From positions 912,001 to 976,000 of the forward strand of contig JAUPFP010000005.1 of NCBI GenBank assembly GCA_036925085.1: a DNA stretch of 64,000 bases, read 5' to 3'. The notes beneath the pieces were generated by a model. The model searched no databases. It was not told the origin of the DNA and was given only the letters and a program-made list of their open reading frames with translations. Origin of the DNA: Brachycybe producta (taxonomy: Eukaryota > Arthropoda > Diplopoda > Playtdesmida > Andrognathidae). The position numbers and the translations under genes were made by a program. Below, piece after piece: positions 33,075 through 45,200 of this stretch. Position 1 is the first letter of the stretch. Each line of letters starts with the position of its first letter.

Positions 33075-34667
33075 GAGGCTACATCACAAAATTATTTCAA
33101 AAATCTCCGCAAAGAGCGCTAACATCGTTTTTCTATTGAGCCGATAGACCCAATGTTAACGAACAAAATGTTAATTTTTAAAATACACAGTCGTGGCGGC
33201 AATATGTTTATTTTTCATATTTAAAATTGTAAAATATTAAGTTTTTAAAGTGCAATGTACACCTTAAATATATGCTGATCGAGTGATAGAATGACAAAAA
33301 ATTGTTAAGTGCGGTTCTATTTTTAAAAACTATTTCAAAATCGCGAATTTCTAACTCTCATGTTAAACTTCATTGAGTACGCCCAAATAAGAAAAAAACA
33401 TCCAGTAAAATGCTCGTAAAAATACGTAAAAACAGTTAAAAAAAACAGAAAAAATCAACACGTGCGCCAATGTGTTGGCTTCACTGTGGTTTAAGTGGGG
33501 TTTTTAAAAAATTATTTTAACTTATTTCCTATTTCTTATTTCTTGCTTGTGAGCGTGTACTCAATGGAGTTTAACTTAAGAGTTAGAAATTCGTGATTTT
33601 GAAATAGTTTTTAAAAATAGAACCGCACTTACCAATAAATTAATATTGGACAACTTTAAATATGAAAAATAAACATATTGCCGCCATGACTGTGTCACAT
33701 TTAAAAAAATTAAGAGCCTAGATACACCGCCATTTTGTTGTTTTGAGCAGACGACAACGAGACAAATGAGTGTAGTAACACTCATTTGTGGTGTTACTAA
33801 ACTTGCAAGAAATCGCCTCACAATCGCTCAATTAAAATACAGTGAAGTGCAAAATGCAATAAAAAGTATTCTTCTTTAAGTGCTGACTTTATATAAATTT
33901 TGAAAAGGTTTAAAATCGTTTATTTTTTTACTCCCATTTACTCCATGTTAATTCCCATTGGATCAAAAACCGTCTCACAAACATTTGAAGAACTCACCTT
34001 AAAAACAATTTAGAACAATAACAAAAAAGTTACCACGTGCTTTCATGTATTGGCTTCACGATGTTTCCTTTTTATAAATTTTGAAAAGGTCCTACTTTTT
34101 AATAATGTTTAAAATCATATGATTTTTTAACTCCATGTTAAGAAGAACTCACATTAAAAAATGTTTTAGAGCAATAAAACAATTAGCACGTGCTTACATC
34201 TGTTTATTGCCTTCAGGATGATTCCTTTTTCTAAATTTTGAAAGGTTGTTCTAATTATAAAAAAAAACATTTAAAATCGTACGTTTTTTAACTCCATGTT
34301 AAATCCCGTAGCACCAAAAAACCGTCCCACAAACATTTGAAGAACACTCGTTAAAACAACTCAGAACAATGACAAAATCATTATCACGTGCATTAATCTA
34401 TTGGCTTCATGATGTTTCCTTTTTATAAGGTTAGCACGTGAAATTATTTTTCTATTAATTATTATGTCACTTCAAACGTGAAGAAAAAACGTTAAAAAAC
34501 CATTTTTAATTCAACAACGATCGCAGCGCCTACATTTGGAGAAATTTTGAATTAAATGCTATATCTAGGCTCTTAACATTTTTTCTTTAACTTCGGGTCT
34601 ATGGGCTCAATATAAAAACGATGCCAGCGCTCTTAGCGGAGATTTTTCGAAGTAATTTTGCGGTGTA
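33075..34667. mobile_element. TTAA MITE, family C copy split by a D element
   Basis: It starts GAGGCTACATCACAAAATTA after TTAA at 33071-33074. After about 635 bases it is broken by a complete D element, and resumes at 34573 with TTAACATTTTTTCTTTAAC through GGAGATTTTTCGAAGTAATT. Confidence 0.75.
33714..34572. mobile_element. TTAA MITE, family D nested in C
   Basis: The ends GAGCCTAGATACACCGCC and GCTATATCTAGGCTC lie between TTAA at 33710-33713 and at 34573-34576. The host C copy has one TTAA at that point in its other copies, so this is a clean target duplication. Confidence 0.8.
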
Positions 34668-34764
34668 AAAATAAAAGGTTTTTTTGATATTGAATTACAC
34701 AATTTGGTCTTGTATCCTATGTTAATTGCCATAGGCAGTTTTTATGAGTTGTGTCACTCTTTCC

Positions 34765-34970
34765 CACAGGCAATTAGAAATCGGGACAAACAGAAGTTGG
34801 TTCCACTTTTTTTATGACGAACGCAACTTCTAATTGGTTGGTTATGTAGTCAGGCGTCCCATGTTCCGCCCTTTTTAACGTCGAACCACATAACATACCA
34901 ATTAGAAGTTGCTGGTCGTCATAAAAAGGGTGGAACCAACTTCTGTTTGTCCCGATTTCTAATTGCCTGT
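34765..34970. mobile_element. hAT-like MITE, family E copy 2
   Basis: CACAGGCAATTAGAAATCGG to TCTAATTGCCTGT; flanks CTCTTTCC and CTCTTTCT give an 8-bp duplication with one mismatch. Confidence 0.8.
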
Positions 34971-35317
34971 CTCTTTCTGACCAGTTAACGATTTGAATTA
35001 TTCCCATTGGCTTATAAAATAGAACTTACCTGTTGCCAATATATGACTTATTTTTTTATGATTTTAACAGAAACAGAAAAAAAACTTGAACGTAGTATTT
35101 GAGTACATGTCTAGTTTTTTTATAAACTGTATATAAATTCGTTTCATTCTTATGCACCAAATAATAGCCAACATATTTTTGCTTAAAACAAAGAAATTCC
35201 TGCCATCTTATTCACAACTATTGATTTACAAAGATGGAAATCATTATCTCTCAAGCTACAGTCATAGACTTGTAACCACTGATCTGGTTATAGATAACGA
35301 TACCTATCCTCATATTC
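34971..35317. other. Non-coding stretch, nothing recognised
   Basis: AT-rich sequence between two E elements. Confidence 0.35.
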
Positions 35318-35522
35318 AACAGATAATTAGAAATCGGGACGAACAAAAGTTGGCTCCGCCTTTTTTATGACGACCGGTAACTTCTAATTGGTTTGTTGTG
35401 TGGTTCGATGTTGAAAAAGGCGGAGGATGTGACGTCAGACTACATAACCAACTAATTAGAAGTTGCGTTCGTTGTAAAAAGGGCAGAGCCTACTTCCGTT
35501 TGTTCCGATTTCTAATTGCCTG
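35318..35522. mobile_element. hAT-like MITE, family E copy 3
   Basis: The left end is slightly mutated (ACAGATAATTAG) and the right end is TCTAATTGCCTGT. TCATATTC stands on both sides. The orientation of the inner loop is opposite to copy 2. Confidence 0.8.
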
Positions 35523-35837
35523 TTCATATTCATGGTTGTGAATACAGGAAAGGGGGGGGGGGTCTGATATGCCAATTTTATAAATTAATAACTGTGAATA
35601 TGTCTGCTTTTTTCCATTTTTATATTTAAGATATCTGCAGCCACGAAAATATTACGTAGTTTTTACCATATTTGTCCACACAAGCACACAGAAAATAAAA
35701 TACAATAACAATTTTAGTGGATAATAATAATAATAAAAAAGTAACCCCTGTTATTATCATTGAAATTATATTACTTGACAGTCCTATGCTTGGTAAATAC
35801 GGGTATTATACTTGTAATTGTTTTGATTTGAATGACT
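35523..35837. other. Non-coding AT-rich stretch
   Basis: It contains a G run near 35552 and an AATAAT run near 35725; no gene seen. Confidence 0.35.
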
Positions 35838-36440
35838 AGTGTTGGAGAAAATACTTTTAAAAAGTATTTTAAATAAAATACAAAATAGTTTCATGAAAGT
35901 GTATTTGAATTAAAATATAAAATACAAATTTTTTACTTTTATTTAAAATACAAAATACAAAATACTTTCAAAAAAGTATTTAAAATACTACAAATATTTA
36001 CTTTATTTTATATGTCTTGAGGAGTAATAACTGTTGGAAGCATTTGTCGCTTAATATATTCCTTCTTGAAATTGCTATCAAAGCTGCATTTGAGAACAAC
36101 CTTTCAAGGGGGCCAATGAAGGTATAAAAAGTAAGTTGCATTCAACTTCATGAAGACAGCACTGCCTTGATGCTTGGAAACTGGTGGCAATACTTGGATG
36201 TCTAACGTTTGTTTTTCATCAATGTAACGAAGACATGCCAATTTAACTTTGGCAAAGTTTTGCCAAAGTAAGTTTAAATAGTATTTTGTAGTAATTAAAA
36301 TACTAAAATACTATAAATAAAAAGTAATTTCAAAATACAAATACATTATTTGATGGATGTGGGTTTCAGATACACATACTAAATACTAAATACAAAAGAA
36401 GGAATATTTAAAATAGTTATTTTAAATACTCTCCAACACT
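35838..36440. mobile_element. MITE family O (hAT-like ends)
   Basis: The ends are AGTGTTGGAGAAAATAC and TATTTTAAATACTCTCCAAC with ACACT. The subterminal zones are built of AAAATACAAAATACTT-type motifs, and the middle is unique. CAGTGTTGG-like ends are common among hAT MITEs. No clear target duplication was found. Confidence 0.65.
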
Positions 36441-37421
36441 GGGTGACAATTATCATTTGTGAGTTGTGCAAAAAGGGGGCACACACTTAATATAATGTGT
36501 ATCCATTGTAGATCTGAAAGCCATATAAAATATTTAAGCATTCATTTGCTTCATTTATAGAGTAGGTAGGTGCCTGATAGATACATTTCATGTTAAGTTT
36601 TATGTTTTATTATTATTCTATTGAATGTTTCATGCACACTAAATTCATGTAAAAAGTCACAACTTAAAAATGTGTTTTGTGATCAAAAAATTAATTGTCA
36701 ATGCAGAGAGAGAGAGGGAGAGAGACATGTGTAGAAAATGTTATGATGCCATATAATTTGTAATAATGATTTTATTTTTATTTATAAATGATGTGTTTCT
36801 TTATATTAGGGCCTACGTAGAAAATTTGTTTTCTTTCTGAGAAACAAGTCTTCAGTATATGACTTTTTGTAAATATGTTTATAATTCATTTTGTATTAGA
36901 ATTTTAATGGCTTTTATGTTTTAAGCTTCTATTTATATATAGTATGTAATATAAATTTGTAACTTATGATGGGGGGAGGGGTGTCGATGATGGTCAGTAA
37001 GATGTTATTATACTTTCGTTTTTAGATGTTTCTCTTTTTTTTAAAACTATTTACATTTTTATCCATTTAAATAGTAAAATTATTTATTGTTGTGGCCAAA
37101 TTTTTTTTTAATTGTTACAGTCTGAACCTCAGTTAACATTATTGATATTTATAGATTTGTATAAAGTTGACCACCCATTCCAGAGGAGAAGTCAATATGT
37201 TGTCTTACGAGGACACTTGTAAAATTTGGCATTGCCTAATTTTGTTTATTAATTAGGAATCTACAATTTTTTTTGTAAATTTCTTTTTTTTTTTAAAAAA
37301 TACATCGTATTTGTATTCCAACTAATGTAACATTATATGTATTTATCTTATAAAGAAAACTATTAAATCTCGCTTTAAATAATTCAGTAATTTTACATTT
37401 CTTTAATAGTAATTTCTTTAA
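36441..37421 (+). other. Unique AT-rich non-coding sequence, possible distal 3' UTR
   Basis: No repeats shared with the window, no exon. An ATTAAA near 37363 could be a distal polyadenylation signal. A GA-rich run lies near 36706. Confidence 0.3.
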
Positions 37422-37626
37422 GAGCCTAGATACAGCGTTTAGTTCAAAATTTCTCTGAATGTAGGCACTGCGATCGTTGTTGAATTAAACATGGTTCTTT
37501 AACGTTTTTTCTTCAGGTTTGAAGTGACATAATAATTAATAGGAAAATAATGTTACATGCTAAGCTTATAAAAACTAAACATAATGAAGCTGCAATAGAT
37601 TAATGCACGTGCTAATTATTTTGTTA
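37422..37626. mobile_element. TTAA MITE, family D end fragment
   Basis: It begins GAGCCTAGATACAGCGTTTA after TTAA at 37418-37421 and breaks at TGCTAATTATTTTGTTAC, where family N starts. Confidence 0.7.
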
Positions 37627-38219
37627 CTAGTGGGGTAACCCGTCATAAATGACGAGAGCGAAATTCACAGGCAATTGTGCCCAGCATTAGAATCTCCCCC
37701 TTCTACACTTTCCAACCTTTTCCCCTCTCCAATTTAATATCATGGGGTTCTTGGATGGGTAGTGTGCAACATATAGTTGACCTTGAGAAAAAAGCGGTTC
37801 ATTTATTCATTTAAATTTATATAAATTCCAACGTGCTTCACGGTTTTTGTCCTTGTTTGTACAGAGTTAATCACACACACAGATCTGGCTTAATATATAT
37901 ATAACTAGTGGGGTAACCCGTCATAAATGACGGGAGGAAAATTCACAGGCAATTGTGCGCATGCGCGTCATTTTTTCCTTTTTTTACTCCTTTCATTTCA
38001 CTTTCAGTCACCCCTCCCACTTTTCTCTCTCTCCCCCTTCTACACTTTCCAACCTTTTCCCCTCACCCCCTCCCACTTTTCTCTCTCTCCCCCCTTCTAC
38101 ACTTTCCAAAGGAAGAGTTCAACATATAGTTGACCTTGAGAAAAAAAACGGTTCATTTATTCAAATTTATATAAATTCTGACGCGCTTCAATGGTTTTGT
38201 TACTCCACACACGCACGCA

Positions 38220-38251
<32 letters not shown>

Positions 38252-38885
38252 CACACACAGACCTGGGATATTATATATAATAATAACTAGTGGTGTAACC
38301 CGTCATAAATGATGGGAGCCAAATTCACAGGCCCAGCATTAGCATTTCTTTTCCTTTGCCCTTTTATGACATCAGACCAAGTAACAAACCAATTAGAAAT
38401 TGGAAAGGGCGGAGCATGTGACATCAGACCAAGTAACAAACCAATTAGAAATTGATGACTTTCGTAAAAAGGGCAGAGCAAAAGAAATTCTAGTGCTGGG
38501 CACAATTGCCTGTGATAAACTGTAGTTTAATTTTGCTACTATTATCCCCTCCCCTTTTTATATTAGAAAGAGAAAATGAGTTTTTCATTTTCTCTGGTGT
38601 GCGCCTGCGCGTCGTTTGTTCCTTTTTTACTTTTTTCATTTCAATTTCAGTCACCCCTCCCACTTTTTATCCCTCCACGTTTCTTTCTCCCCCTTCTACA
38701 CTTTCCCCTCTCCAATTTAATATCATGGGGTTCTTGGATGGGAAGGGTGCAACATATAGTTGACCTTGAAAAAAAAAGCTGTTCATTTCTTCATTTATTT
38801 AAATTTATATAAATTCCGACGTGCTTCAAGGGTTTTGTACAGTGTTACTCCACACACACACACATACACAGACCTGGGATATTAT
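37627..38885 (+). repeat. Three tandem units of repeat family N
   Basis: Units start at about 37627, 37907 and 38287, each with TAGTGGGGTAACCCGTCAT-type starts (GTGGTG in the third), ATAAATGACGGGAG, an AACATATAGTTGACCTTGAG block and a tail of CACACACA with ATTATATATA. The third unit holds a full E' MITE. A CG/CA dinucleotide run lies at 38207-38259. Confidence 0.7.
38328..38513. mobile_element. hAT-like MITE, family E' copy 3
   Basis: CACAGGCCCAGCATTAG to CAATTGCCTGT, with CAAACCAATTAGAAATTG repeated inside, inserted in the third N unit. The first N unit keeps only GCAATTGTGCCCAGCATTAG from the same terminus, and the second only GCAATTGTGCGC. Confidence 0.7.
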
Positions 38886-39206
38886 ATACATTTATTATAT
38901 AATGTATAATTATAATTTAACGTAGACACATTAAATTTGAAGAGCATTCACTGAAAGTGAAGAAAAATATTATTTAGAAATTAGCAAGGAAGGAAGGAAA
39001 TTGTAGGCAAACAGGACGTAAATTTTTGTCGCAAGAACAAAATCATATGATCTATAAATAAAAAAGGTCGAATTTAAACATTGATCCCGGCACCACCATT
39101 ATGATTTTTGTTTTACTTGTTTCAATAAACAGTGAAAATATATATTATTTTTAATTGTAGAATATTTATACGCATGTATGTATGTATGCATTAAACTTGA
39201 TTAATC
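38886..39206 (+). other. Upstream flank of the receptor gene
   Basis: This AT-rich sequence precedes the signal-peptide exon and should hold its 5' UTR. A TGTATG repeat lies near 39177-39189. No convincing core promoter was found. Confidence 0.35.
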
Positions 39207-39281
39207 ATGGAAGCTGTAACTTTGAATTTCAGCTTATTTGTCGTTTTGTGTTGGATTATAAAATTATGGAATGCCAATTTT
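39207..39281 (+). CDS. Receptor gene start exon: signal peptide
   Basis: ATG at 39207 opens 25 codons beginning MEAVTLNFSLFVVLCWIIKL and ending WNANF, a short hydrophobic core typical of a cleaved signal peptide (likely cleavage after WNA). The donor is TTT/GTAAGT at 39282. It ends in phase 0 and joins VTAITLNPSASD at 41907, also phase 0. No upstream in-frame coding was found. The exon is too short to stand out as an open frame. Confidence 0.7.
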
Positions 39282-42200
39282 GTAAGTTTACTGTTTTTGA
39301 ATATTTATTTCTATAAATATTTTTTTTTGTTTAAAAAGAAACAAATATGATAAACTGCACAATTTTCCATGCGTGGGTTAATTAATCAACAATGTCTTTT
39401 TAAATACAGATTTATGTGAGTATTTGTATACGTCTAATGTTGAAAGGGTTAGGGGTCACTACAGCTACCAAGACTCACAAGCGCCACTAGGCTTTGAACA
39501 GCTACCAGGGTCACTACAGCTAAAAAAAATATATAGACCTCTTTTTTCATCAAAATGGTCACTACAGCTACCAAGGCCAAAAAATATAGTCCTTTTTTAT
39601 CAATACGTTTAGTTTAGTTTAGATTAGATTCGGTTCGGTTAGGTTTCATTAGGTTAGGTTAGGTTAGGTTTGGTTCGGTTAGGTTTGGTTCGGTTAGGTT
39701 TGGTTCGGTTAGGTTTGGTTCGGTTAGGTTTGGTTCGGTTAGGTTCGGTTCGGTTTGGTTCGGTTAGGTTCGGTTCGGTTCGGTTCGGTTCGGTTCGGTT
39801 CGGTTAGGTTCGGTTCGGTTACGTTTGGTTCGGTTAGGTTTGGTTCGGTTAGGTTTGGTTCGGTTAGGTTTGGTTCGGTTAGGTTTGGTTCGGTTAGGTT
39901 TGGTTCGGTTAGGTTTGGTTCGGTTAGGTTTGGTTCGGTTAGGTTTGGTTCGGTTAGGTTTGGTTCGGTTAGGTTTGGTTCGGTTAGGTTTGGTTCGGTT
40001 AGGTTTGGTTCGGTTAGGTTCGGTTCGGTTTGGTTCGGTTAGGTTTGGTTCGGTTAGGTTTGGTTCGGTTAGGTTTGGTTCGGTTAGGTTTGGTTCGGTT
40101 AGGTTTGGTTCGGTTACGTTTGGTTCGGTTAGGTTTGGTTCGGTTAGGTTTGGTTCGGTTAGGTTTCATTATGTAAGCTTCGGTTAGGTTAGGGAGAAAT
40201 GGTTATATTTTTTTTTGTAGCTGTAGTGACGAGAAAGTGATGAACAAAAGGTCTATATATTTTTTTGGTAGCTGTAGTGACCCAAGTAGCTGTTCTCCCC
40301 CTAATTTGTGTCGGATGAATTAAGGTTTTCACTCATGATGATTCATGGTTTTACTTCTTTTCTTCAAAAAACTTGCAAAAGATGCAAAATTTGGGGTAGT
40401 ATTTTAAACTTTAAAAAGTAGTCTCAGTCGACTTCGTTCTCTGTAAAATTTATCAACTACTTCAGAAACAATACTTTCATGAAACTTTTATTTAACCTTA
40501 CACTGTATAGACCGACATTAAACATAACCTGTCAGCAATTTTGGACAATCAGGCCTTGTTTCCATTGTGGCGAAAATTTGAACTCTGTGAAAATTTCACC
40601 TGGTGAAAAATAATAGTGTTTCCTATAGAGAAAATGTGTTAAGAGCCTAGATACAGCGTTTAGTTCAAAATTTCTCCGAATGTAGGCGCTGCAATCGTTT
40701 TTGATTGAAAAACGGTTTTTTAACGTTTGTTCTAGAGGTTTCAAGTCACATAATAATTAATAAAAAATAATTTCGCAGGCTAAGTTAATAAAAAGAAAAC
40801 ATCGTGAAGCCAATAGAGTAATGCACGTGCTAATTCTTTTGTTATTGTTCTAAGTCGTTTGTAATGGGAGTTTTTCAAATATTTGGGTGACGGTTTTTTG
40901 GTCCTATGGGACTTAACATGGCGTTAAAAAACTATCGATTTTGAACCTTGTTTAAAAATAGAAGGACCTTTCAGAATTTAGAAAAGTAGAATCATTGTGA
41001 AGGCAATAAACACGTGTAAATTGTTGGTTGTTCTAAATCATTTTAATGAGAGTTCTTCTAACGTTTGTGGGACGGTGTTTTGCTCCTATGGGACTAACAT
41101 GGAGTTAAAAAATGTACAATTTTAAACGTCATTAAAAAATCGAAGGACCTTTTCAAATTTATAAAAAGGAAACTTCGTGAATCCAATACATTAAAGTATG
41201 TGCTATAATTATTTTGTTATTCTTCTAAATCGTTTTTAACGAGAGTTTTCAAATGTTTGTGGGACAGTTTTTGATTCAATGGGATTTAACATGGGGTTAA
41301 AAAACGAAAGATTTTGAACCTTGTTTAAAAATAGAAGGACCTTTTCAAAAATTATATAAATCGAGCAGGTAAAGAACAATACTTTCTATTGAGTTTTGCG
41401 TTTTTCTTGTATCTTCATTGAGCGATTGTGAGTCGATTTCTTACAGTTTTAGTAACACCATATAATAACACTCATTGGTCTCTTGTCGTCTGCTCAAAAC
41501 AACCAGATGGACGTGTATCTACGCTCTTAATGCATTTCTATTAGTATATGAGGAAAGAAATTCGATGCGCAGAAGAAACTCTGTCACAGAAAAATGACAG
41601 AGTTTCCCTTCTGTGTTTAGACTATGAAATTCTGTTCGAGCACATAGTTCTGTTTTGGTACAAATGAAATTTGACAATGATGTCTAAACCTTGTGTAAAT
41701 GACAATCATTTGTGATTGAAAATTATTCCACCTGTCCCATGGTTCACGAGCTGTTAGCTAGGTAAACTTGTGACATAAGCATATCAGGGCAGGTGACATT
41801 TTTTTCCTATTTGATAGCCTGGCCAGTATGTGCATTGTTTAATCTTATTATAAAAAACAACTCCATCTGCGCATATAATGTATTAATACATAGTTTTTCA
41901 TTTCAGGTCACTGCAATAACATTAAATCCCAGTGCTTCAGATTTAAGATCAACTTCTCCTGTTTCGTATAAGCACAGTACTTATGGTGAATCAGTCTATG
42001 ATGAGTTTGAATCTAAAAAGTACGAAACTGGGTTTTACAATTGGACAACTCCGAGATCAATAACGGAAAATTTGAATAATTACTCTAAAATGGATTCTAA
42101 GAGAAAACCAAAACCAAAACGAAAATCAATAAAAAAAAGCCATAACAATTCTAGGGAAGATATATTTTTGTCAAACTTCGAAGGTTTTATTCCGGATATA

Positions 42201-45200
42201 CATGAGCAAATGTTGGAACAGGATACAGGTGATGATGATGGCAGTGGAGAAGTAGATATTAAAAATAGTTCTGAATATGCTGCTACATTTCCTCCTTCTG
42301 AATATCTGACAACAGTGACCCTATCATCAAGCGAAATAACACCGTTAACAACAGAAATGGATGTTCGATTGGGAATAACTACTGCAGAGCTGCCACTGCT
42401 CACCAATGAAATGAGAACAGCTACTACTCTACAATCTGACACAACATCTCCAACAAGTTCCCATTCAACTTCTAACTTTTTAAACCTTGCCACAACAGGG
42501 ATGTTTGAATCTCATACTACTATGGAGCATGCAGATGTAACTGAACTTCTTCGTACAACACAGCCGGTCCCAATAACAAATAAACCTAAATGTAAGTGAA
42601 GAATATTTTCATGGGTTAAGGCATGTTCAGAGATAGTTCAGAAAGGGGTGTGGGACATTTGCCCTAAAGCCATTTGACCTAAAGGGAGACCTGCCCTAAA
42701 GCCATTTGCCCTAAAGGGTAGACACTTGCCCTAAAACCATTTGGGACATTTGCCCTAAAACCATTTGCCCTAAAGGAACATTTGCCCTAAAAACACTTTT
42801 TCTAAAAGGACATTTGAACTAATCAGGAGTGTTAATTTATGTCATTTGGTATTTTTTGCTCGCTGCAGGCACACAGAACCTATTTAACATTCCCAGTGGC
42901 GTCGCTAGGCTTAATTGCCCCCCATTCCCCGCTTGAAACTTTGGGCTCTTTTTACCTCCCCCTTCACTTATGCTTATTTTACCTCCCTCTTCACTTACGC
43001 TTATTTTACCTCCCTCTTCACTGGCGGAGGGTGGGGGGTGCTATTTCGATGAACGGCGGAACAGTCGGAACAACAGTAGGAACAGTCAGAAAGTTAGGGG
43101 GACGCAGCTTCCCATTTTTTTTAAAGAGTTATTAAATCAAATTTGTCCATTATTCCGACCATTCCTCCCATTGAACAAATTGGATTACAGTCGGAACAAT
43201 GGACTAATTTGATTTAATAATTCTTAAAACAGAAAATCGGGTCGTTGTCGTCTGTTCAAAACAACAAGCTGGCGGTGTATCTAGGCTCTTAATTCAATTC
43301 AAATGCAATGTAGGTAGCATGGGATAAATAATAAATTGTGATAAATTTAGAAAAAAATTCATACATTTAATAACACTTCTCTATTTACCATTAAAGGAAC
43401 GATTGCCCCTGTACTTTTTTGAACTTAATAGAGAATACATGTATTTGAATTGGGAGTTAAGAAACTACATCACAAAATTACTTTTCGAGAAATCTCCGCA
43501 AAGAGCGCTAGCATTGTTTTTCTATTAAGCCCATAGACCCAATGTTAAAGAAAAAATGTTAATTTTTAAAATACACAGTCATGGCGGTGTGAGCTTTTGG
43601 CGACGACCTTATTATTTTTACCAACTTATGATGATGTTTTCTATAACTCGTTTCTTCTCCTGATCGCGCGGTGACCGCACGAAGAAGATTCGAGTTACAG
43701 AAATAGTCGGATGGCGATCGATTGTGATCATCCTTCTGTGCAGGGGTGTATTCTTCGCAGAAGGATGGTGACCATTGCTCCTGGTCATCACTGATGTACA
43801 TCTTCGTGTTGTTACCAGAAGATGTTGTAGCTCCTCCAGAATCTGTATGTCTCTTTGCCTTCTGGTGTCTCCGGCTTGTCTATAGAAGGATTAGTTTCCA
43901 GACAAATAGACAACGATGTTTCTCATTGTAACACTTTATTCATTCTTGTACAGAAAGCAGTAACATTACAAGAATGAACGTTTGATTAAAGGTCCATCCT
44001 CGGGCCCATGATGTGGTACGGATTTAGAAATCGAACGTAATACAAAAATTGAGCAAGTAAGGACAATGAACAAAGATGAACATGGTCCTTTTATACCTTG
44101 GACCTGTGTACACCTACGAGGTGTAACCCGGTCAAAGTGACAATGGTCCTGAGAGTATCAATCTGCCACTCCGATATGAGTCAGATGTATGCGTCAGAGA
44201 GGGAAGGAGGACAAGCAGGAGTTGTTTATCCCCCAAGCTATGGTTTTGGCGGGATCGGGAGCTACTGGGTGTTACAGTGGCAATATGTTTATTTTTCATA
44301 TTTAAAGTTGTCCAATATTAAGTTTTCAAAGTGCAATGTGCACTTTAAATATATGCTCATTGAGTGATAGAATGACAAAAAATGTTAAGTGCGGTTATAT
44401 TTTTAAAAAGTATTTCAAAATCGCGAATTTGTAACTCTTTTGTTAAACTACATTGAGTATGCTCTCGTAAGAAAAGAAAATCCAATAAAATGCTCTTAAA
44501 AATACATAAAATAATTTTAAAAAAAACAGGAAAAAAGTCAGCATGTGCACCAATGTGTTGGCTTCACTTTGGTTTTCAATTTCTATGTTCAATTTTTAGG
44601 TATTTTTAATGGATGTTTTTTTAGCTTATGATCATGAACTCAATGGAGTTTAACACAGCAGTTAGAAACAAGCGATTTTGAAATAGTTTTTTAAAATAGA
44701 ACCGCACTTAGCACATTTTTGTCATTCTATCACTCGATCAGCATATGTTTAAGGTGCACATTGCACTTTGAAAACTTAATGTTGGACAACTTTACTTATA
44801 AAAAAATAAACATATTGGCGTGACTGTATATTTTAAAAATGAACATATTTTTCTTTAACATTGGGTCTATGGGGGCTCAATAGGAAAACTATGCTAGCGC
44901 TCTTTGTAGAGATTTTTCGAAGTAATTTTGTGACGGACCATTTTTCCCCAGGTAGAATCTGCTCTTTAAAACAATACAAGGGAGTTCACACTCGTATTAA
45001 TAGCGAGTGGCTAGGTCACTAATTCTACCGGCCCGGGAGGACTAGACCAATATAACGTCTATTTAATGTCCTCACTAGTTTCTGGCTAAAGACTTTCACA
45101 GTCTTGAGAATCTTTAGTCTCTGTATCTCTTGGACTTTCGGCCGTAAATGTTCCCCTGAAAATAGGGTGATTATACTAACAATCTTGCATTGCAGGTTTG

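Noticed and set aside
39755..40187. Long open frames encoding VRLGL or VRFGS repeat proteins
   Set aside because: They arise from the 15-bp satellite core of B-2, whose unit is a multiple of three, so several frames are open at once.
42839..43135. Open frame with repeated FYLPLH units
   Set aside because: It crosses a foldback core and a J-family MITE; the repetition is DNA-level duplication.
43559..43801. Open frame similar to that at 337-609
   Set aside because: Both are translations of the same segment of LTR family F, and neither frame is preserved among the other copies.
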